Assembly: GCA_010015655.1 (NCBI GenBank)
Contig: ML976669.1
Location: 684,230 to 748,229, forward strand
DNA: 64,000 bases
Direction of reading: 5' to 3'
Origin: Bimuria novae-zelandiae CBS 107.79
Lineage: Eukaryota > Ascomycota > Dothideomycetes > Pleosporales > Didymosphaeriaceae
A model generated the notes under the pieces. The model saw nothing but the letters and a program-made list of their open reading frames with translations. It was not told the origin of the DNA and ran no database searches. Position numbers and translations under genes: made by a program. Positions 57,896-64,000 of this stretch are shown piece by piece. Each line of letters begins with the position of its first letter. Position 1 is the stretch's first letter.

Positions 57896-58067
57896 TGTTG
57901 TAAAAGGCACCTTGCTAGAACTTTCTACGCTAGCTAGGATTGAGCCGAGCAGCCAAGTAGCCAAGTACGTAATCCCCTAAACTTATAAATAGCTAGTTAT
58001 TATAGAGCTTCCTCTTCTTAATACACTTTATTTTTAAGCTTCTTAATTATTATAACTATGCGCTATA
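57896..58067 (+). repeat. LTR of element C (left, 5')
   Basis: A 172 bp terminal repeat. The first 80 bp are less RIPped than in the right copy; the end has changed from GCGCCACA to GCGCTATA. Confidence 0.9.
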
Positions 58068-58599
58068 GTTATAAGCCTAATACTTTTATAATACTTTATA
58101 ATATAGTTACTTTATACTAATTAATAATTATAGTAGTAAACTATTTCTTACTTTTTATTATCCTTACGCTTACATCTTGACGCTTATAACATATAATAAA
58201 GCTAAACTATATAATAACTACTATAAAGTTCCTAATAAGTAACTAACTTATAAATTATAATTTATTCCTATCTTAGTACGCATAGCTTAAGTATCACGTA
58301 AAGACTTAAAGAAATAAAATTATATTAACCTTAAGGATCTTAAGTAGATAAATATATATAACTAAGCTCTAAAGCTACTAAATATAAATACTAAGGGCAA
58401 ACCTTATATTTAATAGATTAAGCGCTATAAGCTAAAGTCTACTATTCATAGTTAGCTTATAATAAAGCTTTAGGCACTTTAAAACTAGGTCTATATTATA
58501 GTTAATTTATAAAAGCTAAAGCTTATAATACTATAATTAAGTAAATAGTAAATGCTACAGGCGCTAATTAGAGAACTTAAAAATAATTTCTATCTAAGT

Positions 58600-59110
58600 A
58601 ATAATAATTAGAAGGAGCAGGTACGACATATATACAGAGAGGTCACCCTACGCCCACAGAGTAGCGGAACAACAGACATAACTAAATAGCTATCCGAATG
58701 GAACCGCGCACACGCTAACGCTGTGCTCCTAGATCTCCTAAAGATAAAGGGTACGCTGCTAATAAAGGATTTCCTACGCTTAGTATTATAATACAACTAT
58801 AAGTGGGCTTAGAGAGAGCTTAATAACCTATCGCGACCAGGCGCAGTAGCAACTCTATCTCTAGAAGGATACGCTCGCTGGCTCGCGCAGCTTGGCTAAA
58901 TAACTAAGCACGCAGGCATGTACGCTACGCTTAAAAGGCGCACTCCTAATATAAGCTACAAGTGCCTATATAGAGCAAATAGCTAGTATTAATAGAAGCT
59001 TATAAAGTATAACCACCTTTAGTACGCGCTCTAAGGAGAAGCTTCTTATAAGCTCTATAATAAGCCTATAAGTAAGGAGATTAGTGAAATTAAAAGCTAA
59101 ATTTAAAAAA
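58600..59110 (+). pseudogene. Gag-like relic in element C
   Basis: The least mutated interior part reads, on the plus strand, LRPQSSGTTDITK, LSEWNRAHANAVLLDLLKI, RELNNLSRPGAVATLSLEGYARWLAQLG and YATLKRRTPNISYKC, with a few TAG/TAA. The WxxxHxxA-like layout resembles Ty1/copia-type gag (UBN2-like), but this is a weak match made by eye. No pol domain follows. Confidence 0.45.
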
Positions 59111-59795
59111 ATTTGTAGAAAGTATTATTAACTAAACTTAAATATAAAAGATAGGTAGTAGACCCTCCTCTAGTTTTTTTAGAAAATACTGAAGTATAGA
59201 TTATAATAAGCCTATAGGTAAGTAAGCCTTTACTAGCTAGGCGCTATAATTCTATAGCTACTTATTTTTTTATTTATATATATAGGTACTCGCGCGGGTC
59301 ACGTTACAAGTAAATAATTACTTTTAAATATTTATTAAAGCTTTAGAGTAAAAGTATACTACTTCTTTTCTTTTCTACCTGTCGGTTCACAGGTAGCAAG
59401 GAATGAACAAGTAACTCTCTGTCTTTGGTATCTAGTGTCTGTATTGTCTGTGTGTTCTGTAATAGTTCTATATACCTTCCTTCCAGTTCTCGTGGATGTG
59501 AGCGAGTACCAGGTGGTGTGGAGGCGAAGGGGTTTCGGTACAGTATCAGGTTAACTGGAAGTGAGGGGGTACAAGGGTATGATTGGGTTACACAGTTCCC
59601 TTAGCGCGGAAGGCGAGGCAGTGCAGACACTACCTTTCTCTTAGAACTATATATAAACTAGCTACTTAGACTAATTATCTAGTAAGCTAAAAATTTAAGC
59701 TAGATAGTTTTTAAGCTCTACATGCAAGTTCGCTACCTTTTATACTTTAAGTTATTATTTAGCTTATTTTACTATACTTTATAAGCTAAGGGGTA

Positions 59796-59967
59796 TATTA
59801 TAAAAAGTATCTTATTAGAGCTTTTTACGCTAGCTAAGGTTAAGCTAAGTAGCTAGGTAGCTAAGCACGTAATCCCTTAAATTTATAAATAGCTAGTTAT
59901 TATAGAGCTTCCTCTCCTTAATAGACTTCGTTTTTAAGCTCCCTGATTATTGTGACTGTGCGCCACA
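59796..59967 (+). repeat. LTR of element C (right, 3')
   Basis: A 172 bp terminal repeat. Its start has changed from TGTTGTAAAAGG to TATTATAAAAAG, while its last 60 bp are nearly unmutated. Confidence 0.9.
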
Positions 59968-60391
59968 AAAGGCTTAATAGTAGTAGAGTATAAGCTAGTA
60001 TTAGCGTAAAAGTTAATTACTAAGCTTTAAGCTACTAATAAGGCCGCTATATAATAAAATTATATAAAAGAAAGTAACTATAGTAAAAAGGTGTCCTTAT
60101 AATTACTAATAGCTAGTAACTAGCTACCCTAAAGGACTTTATAGCACTTAGTAATAAATAAAATTAAAAAAGAGGATACGTGCAAATAAAGGCAAACTAA
60201 CTTTATAGCACTACAAATACTATAATAAGATAAGATATAATCCACGCACGTGTATGAGAAAAGTAAAAATATATTATAAGTAGATTAGCTTATTATACTT
60301 TCTTATAACGATTTATGCACATTCTATACTATCGTAAGGAGTATAAGTTTTAGTAGGATCTTGTTAGAGTAATTCACTTGCTTATAAAGTA

Positions 60392-60970
60392 CGTTATAGG
60401 TAATTAGCTTTTAAATATAAGTTTTGTACTAGTTAATGTTATAGTAGTAGTTATCTAAGGTAATATATAGGAGCGTAGTACATTTTTTATTATTACACTT
60501 AATATAATTAATATATAGATTATAGTGCTAGCAAAAGTTATGGATAGTATTTTAAATTAAGTTGGTTTTAGTAAAGTAGTACAGCATAAAAATATATACT
60601 ATTACTACTATATTTATAAATATAAATATATTAAACTATTAAGTTAATTAGACCCCTAGGCTAATTAGTTTTTCTTAGTAACACTAACTTAAGATTCCTT
60701 ATTATTACTAACACTATTAACACTATTTCAAAACACGTTACTAAGGGTTACGTTTACTTTAAAAAAATTTAGTAGGTTTACGCGTTATGCCTAGTTCCAT
60801 TATACTATTACGAGAGCAACAAGTAGAGATGTGTGGGCCTAAATAGCCTAAATTAATATACTACGTTTAGCGTCTACATATAGGTATAAGATGTTAAATA
60901 AGGAGGAAAGGTGCTCTCTTTCCTATCTAGCGTGAGTTTATCTATCTCGCTTTATCTAGTATTAGCCCTT
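60392..60970. other. AT-rich sequence, unclassified
   Basis: TA-rich sequence with no reading frame or repeat pair found. It is probably decayed transposon DNA flanking the 21 kb stack. Confidence 0.4.
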
Positions 60971-61480
60971 TTAGGCTTGTAAATGGGTTAGGATTAAGTT
61001 GGGATTAGGTTAGATCCGCACGGACCAGAACACCAGAAATCTAACTTTTGCCTCTTAATATCTTATCTAATCCTATAGATATATTAATGCGAGTTTAATT
61101 CAAGATGCATATATATATATATATATAAAATACATATATATATACATAAAATACATATATATATACATAAAATACATATATATATAAAATAATATATTAT
61201 AATTTTAGTAAATTCTATTAACTCCAGCTCTTTGTTTTCTAATTATTTATTAAAATAAAACTTGCAAATAATAAATAAAGTAGACTATAAAGTAATTAAA
61301 TTTACCTAAAATTATATTATATTATTTTATAGATGAACATATATACCTCGCATTATATTCGTATTAATATATCGTTAGTATTAGGTAAGATATTAAGAGG
61401 TAAAGGTTAGATTTTTGGTGTTCTGGTCCGTGCGGATCTGACCTAATCCCAACTCAACCCTAACCCATTTATAAGCCTAA
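60971..61480. mobile_element. 510 bp MITE with long inverted repeats
   Basis: The two ends (60,971-61,090 and 61,363-61,480) are inverted repeats of over 100 bp starting TTAGGCTT(G/A)TAAATGGG. They share AGATCCGCACGGACCAGAAC, and differences are nearly all transitions. GCCCTT is present just outside both ends. There is no coding capacity. The middle is an AT-rich simple repeat. Confidence 0.8.
61111..61195. repeat. (AT)n-rich tandem repeat
   Basis: About three and a half units of ATACATATATATATACATAA follow an (AT)n run in the loop of the MITE. Confidence 0.9.
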
Positions 61481-62279
61481 GCCCTTTAGTAGCTAGCGTA
61501 AGAATTTAGTATTCTACTATACATAGGCTATATGCCCTATAGGTAGTTATTAAATTACTAGCCTATCCATATCGCGTTTGGTACCGTACTATTATTAATA
61601 GTACGCCTAGGCTATTAGGTTACCTAGAAGGTTACTATAATAGTAAGTCCCTTTATTTTTATAGGCTAAGCTTAGGAGAATCTATTAGTATCTAGTTTAT
61701 TATTATTTTAAATCGATTTTCTACTTATTTATTTAGGTTTTCTATATTTAGGTAGTTTTAATAGTGTTCCTTTATAGCAGCAAAGTTAGCAAACTCTATT
61801 ACTAAGCCTTAAAATGAACTATTATATTTAATTTATTTAACTAATTATTTATATCTCCTCTTCTTTTAATTAAATAAAGATTAATAATGTTCTTAACGTA
61901 ATACTCTAGCTCTAAGTTAATTATTACTTATTTAGATAGTTCTATCTGCTATCCTAATAATATTTTTAGTTCTATCATTAGGCATCACCTAAGGCTAAGG
62001 AATAATGAAAGAAATACTAAAAATGGCCAAGAAATAGTCAAGCTATAGGCTTTAGAGTAGAAATATTTTTAGCTTGGTTGTTACAAGGGGCTCTACGTAC
62101 CTAAGCCTGTTCTAGGTAAGAGGAAGATAGGTTAAGGGTAAAAGCGCCTTATAGATATTTAGTAGTCCAAAGCTTAAGGTAATACTAATATAGATTATAA
62201 ATAATTTAATTTTATAATAAACTATAGAATAACTAACTTAAAGATTTACTAATCTATTATAGGAGATATACTTAAAGTA
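61481..62279. other. AT-rich sequence, unclassified
   Basis: Stop-rich and TA-rich in all frames. Nothing was recognised. Confidence 0.4.
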
Positions 62280-62281
62280 TA

Positions 62282-63650
62282 CAGTACTAGGTCAAAAGTA
62301 TTGCACCTCGCTTAACGCATCTACCCTACAACACGCTCGCGCGCGCAACGCTGCACAACTTTAACGCGCTCTACCTCCACCAAATCTAGTCCGATTTTTT
62401 TTAAAAACACCTGCAATCGAATGCGCTCGTCCGAATTAACAGAGAGCGATCGACGCCTGATCCTCGATCGTTGTTGGCGCGGCGAGAAACACCAGGAGAT
62501 CGCCAACTTGTTCGGCGTCAATCGAAGCACCATAACGCGTACGCTGCAGCGCTGGCGAAAACACCAAACCACAGCATCGCTGCAACGCTCAGGGCGTCCA
62601 AAAGTACTTCATGAGCGAGATGCTCATCGTCTGAAGCATGCCGTACGAAAATACCCCAAGATTACATATGCAGAGCTGCCTGCAGAGGCAGGTCTCGCGA
62701 CAGCTACCCCGACGCGTCCTCGGCCACCTTCACACTCCACCATGTATCGTACGCTCAAGAAGAAAAACATAACAAACTGGCGCTGCGCGAAGCGACCCAG
62801 GTTATCTGAATCGTATGCAAAAATAAGGCGTGCCTTTGTACGTACGTGGCGTAATTTTAATTTCCGGCGACGCTGCATCAAGTTCTCGGACGAGTGCTCC
62901 GTGCAACGCAACGCCGGCGGCGACACTGAGTAGTGTTTTCGATACCCAGCTGAGAAATACAGCAGACAGATGATTACTGAGGTTTCTAAATCGTCTGGTA
63001 TATGTCAGATGGTCTGGGGCGCTATATGGCTCGACGAACGTGGCCATCCTCGAAGAAGTCCAATTGTCATCATGCAGCGCGATCTAGACGCTCCCCGGCA
63101 TGGGTACAGCGCTGAATCGTACATAAAAACACTACGAGAAGGTCTATTGCCTCATTATCGTCCTGGGCAAATATTTATGCAAGACAACGCGGGCATCCAT
63201 AGATCGCGCAAAGTCAAGTTGTTCCTGGAGTCACATGGCATCTGGACCATGGAGTGGCCTCCGTATTCTCCAGACCTCAACCCCATCGAGCATATATGGC
63301 AATACATGAAAAAGCTCATACATAAGCTTCATCCAGAGCTCCGTACAATGGGTGACTCCGCAGAGGCACAAGAAGCTTTATGCGACGCTATTCATGAAGC
63401 ATGGTGGGCAGTACCGAATGCGCTCATCAAGAAGCTCATTTACAGCATGCCTAGCCGCCTCTCCGCCGTACGACGCGCGCACGGCTGGCAAACAAAGTAT
63501 TAAGTAGAGAATATCTCCAGCATGACGGAGAATCAAAAATCGTTAAAATCTATATACAAATCGTTAAGTTATGTATTCTTGAAGATGCGCCAAATATCTC
63601 CCAATTCGGCCTAGTTCCCACGGTGGTGCAAGACTTTTGACGACCCACTG
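62282..63650 (+). mobile_element. Tc1-type DNA transposon, nearly intact
   Basis: Imperfect 26 bp inverted ends read CAGT...GTCAAAAGTATTGCACC (left) and CAGT...GTCAAAAGTCTTGCACC (right). TA duplication is at 62,280-62,281 and 63,651-63,652. At 1,369 bp it has the length of a Tc1 element. GC content is normal, in sharp contrast to its RIPped surroundings. Confidence 0.92.
62421..63503 (+). pseudogene. Tc1-like DD34E transposase with one stop
   Basis: The ATG at 62,421 opens 360 codons in one frame, broken only by TAG at 62,931-62,933. There the text GDTE-stop-CFRY suggests a lost Trp (TGG to TAG). The N-terminus has a helix-turn-helix (HQEIANLFGVNRSTITRTLQRW) and an SGRPK hook. The catalytic triad is Asp in KFSDECSVQ, Asp in MQDNAGIHRS and Glu in SPDLNPIEHIW. 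Exactly 34 residues separate the last two, the DD34E signature of Tc1. The single RIP-type stop may be its only lesion. Partial re-start at 62,970 would lack the DNA-binding domain. Confidence 0.9.
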
Positions 63651-63652
63651 TA

Positions 63653-64000
63653 CCGTAGCTTGACAGCTCGTGCAATACGTCAACTCATGCAACACCCCAC
63701 CATGCAACACACCAACTTTGACACGCTGCATCTCCACCAATATGGATCCAATCGAGTCCGCAATTACGGCAATCGACTCGCGGGAACCAGGAAAATCTTT
63801 CCAGTATAGAGAAATAGCGAAAGAGTATAGTGTTGTAGTGTCTACGTTAACGCGTTAGTATTAACGCATTATACAAACGCGTGTAGATAAGATTAAATAA
63901 TAATATAATTTTAGTTACTAATAAGAGGTAGAGCTTTTAGATTATATTAAAGGCTTTACTAAATGTAGCCTTTCTTTTATATAGTAAATAATATAAAGCT
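63653..64000 (+). mobile_element. Left end of a pogo/Fot1-like element, cut by window
   Basis: Immediately after the Tc1 element's TA comes a terminal region with repeated ATGCAACAC(C/A)CCA-type units, then a transposase start. The other end lies outside the window. Confidence 0.65.
63742..64000 (+). pseudogene. Pogo/Fot1-like transposase, N-terminal part
   Basis: The ATG at 63,742 begins MDPIESAITAIDSREPGKSFQYREIAKEYSV, the same opening as the transposases at 10.9 kb and 38.7 kb (MDPxxxAIxxIxSREPG). TAG at 63,856-63,858 and many later stops show RIP. It is truncated by the window end. Confidence 0.8.

Larger units (their letters stand above)
57896..59967 (+). mobile_element. Small LTR retroelement C, non-autonomous
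   Basis: Two 172 bp direct repeats (57,896-58,067 and 59,796-59,967) have TG...CA ends seen in the left start (TGTTGTAAAAGGC) and right end (GCGCCACA). A 5 bp target duplication AAAGG is at 57,891-57,895 and 59,968-59,972. A purine-rich AAGCTAAGGGG just before the right LTR suggests plus-strand sense. At 2,072 bp it cannot hold pol. Confidence 0.9.
39088..60389 (+). mobile_element. One pogo-like element in seven pieces spread over 21.3 kb
   Basis: The pieces are 39,088-39,446; 41,310-41,373; 41,483-41,553; 43,349-43,526; 50,396-50,978; 57,724-57,895; and 59,973-60,389. They total 1,844 bp and align in order to the complete sister copy at 39,447-41,307 (1,861 bp). The TIRs read CTTTACAAGCGAGTGCATTA at the left and a RIPped equivalent at the right. 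TA is at 39,086-39,087 and 60,390-60,391. Each break coincides with an insertion; the five transposons each have their own target duplication. Confidence 0.92.

Noticed and set aside
1..64000. CRISPR arrays, rRNA or tRNA genes
   Set aside because: No regularly spaced repeats, cloverleaf-like sequences or rRNA cores were noticed; tandem repeats found are microsatellites or TIR-internal repeats. A tRNAscan run would settle tRNA.

Overview
The window is nuclear DNA of a filamentous ascomycete (Pezizomycotina; a Dothideomycete is plausible, but species cannot be read from it). The evidence is short 44-93 bp GT-AG introns, fungal gene families, and TpA-rich transposon relics whose changes are almost all C-to-T or G-to-A. 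That is the signature of repeat-induced point mutation (RIP). It shows the two-speed layout of many plant-associated fungi: one gene-dense, GC-normal island between transposon blocks.

Region 1 (1-13,136) is transposons. It holds a DDE transposase relic at the left edge, a pogo/Fot1-like element (2,869-11,023) split by a 6.0 kb Tad-like LINE (3,760-9,792, 13 bp target duplication), and a heavily RIPped pogo-like element (11,026-13,134). Region 2 (13,484-30,991) is the gene island: an F-box-like gene with three in-frame stops, then five intact genes, all on the minus strand. These are a CYP53-type benzoate 4-monooxygenase, an aspartyl-tRNA synthetase fused to a DUF2156 transferase (ErdS, sterol aspartylation), a questin-oxidase-like protein, alpha-tubulin, and an EF-hand MscS-type channel. 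Exon structures were resolved by hand and give full-length 503, 1043, 424, 450 and 986 aa proteins. They do not form an evident pathway or biosynthetic cluster; each has a separate role.

Region 3 (31,938-38,809) is a 128 bp near-perfect palindrome with TA target duplications, broken by two TA-targeting elements, one of which is itself broken inside its terminal repeat by a third. One of these elements contains an 815 bp assembly gap. Region 4 (39,086-60,391) is a single 1.84 kb pogo-like element cut into seven pieces by six insertions: a sister copy, a 109 bp MITE-like insert, another pogo-like element, two Ty3/gypsy retrotransposons and a small LTR element. Every one can be excised on paper to restore a contiguous element. 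Region 5 (60,392-64,000) holds a RIPped MITE, a nearly intact Tc1-type element (one stop) and the start of another pogo-like element.

The most interesting observations are the two nested insertion stacks, an antisense Cys-motif/coiled-coil ORF in the same place in both gypsy elements, and a RIP gradient that spares the outer edges of all three LTR elements. No CRISPR, rRNA or tRNA gene was seen.
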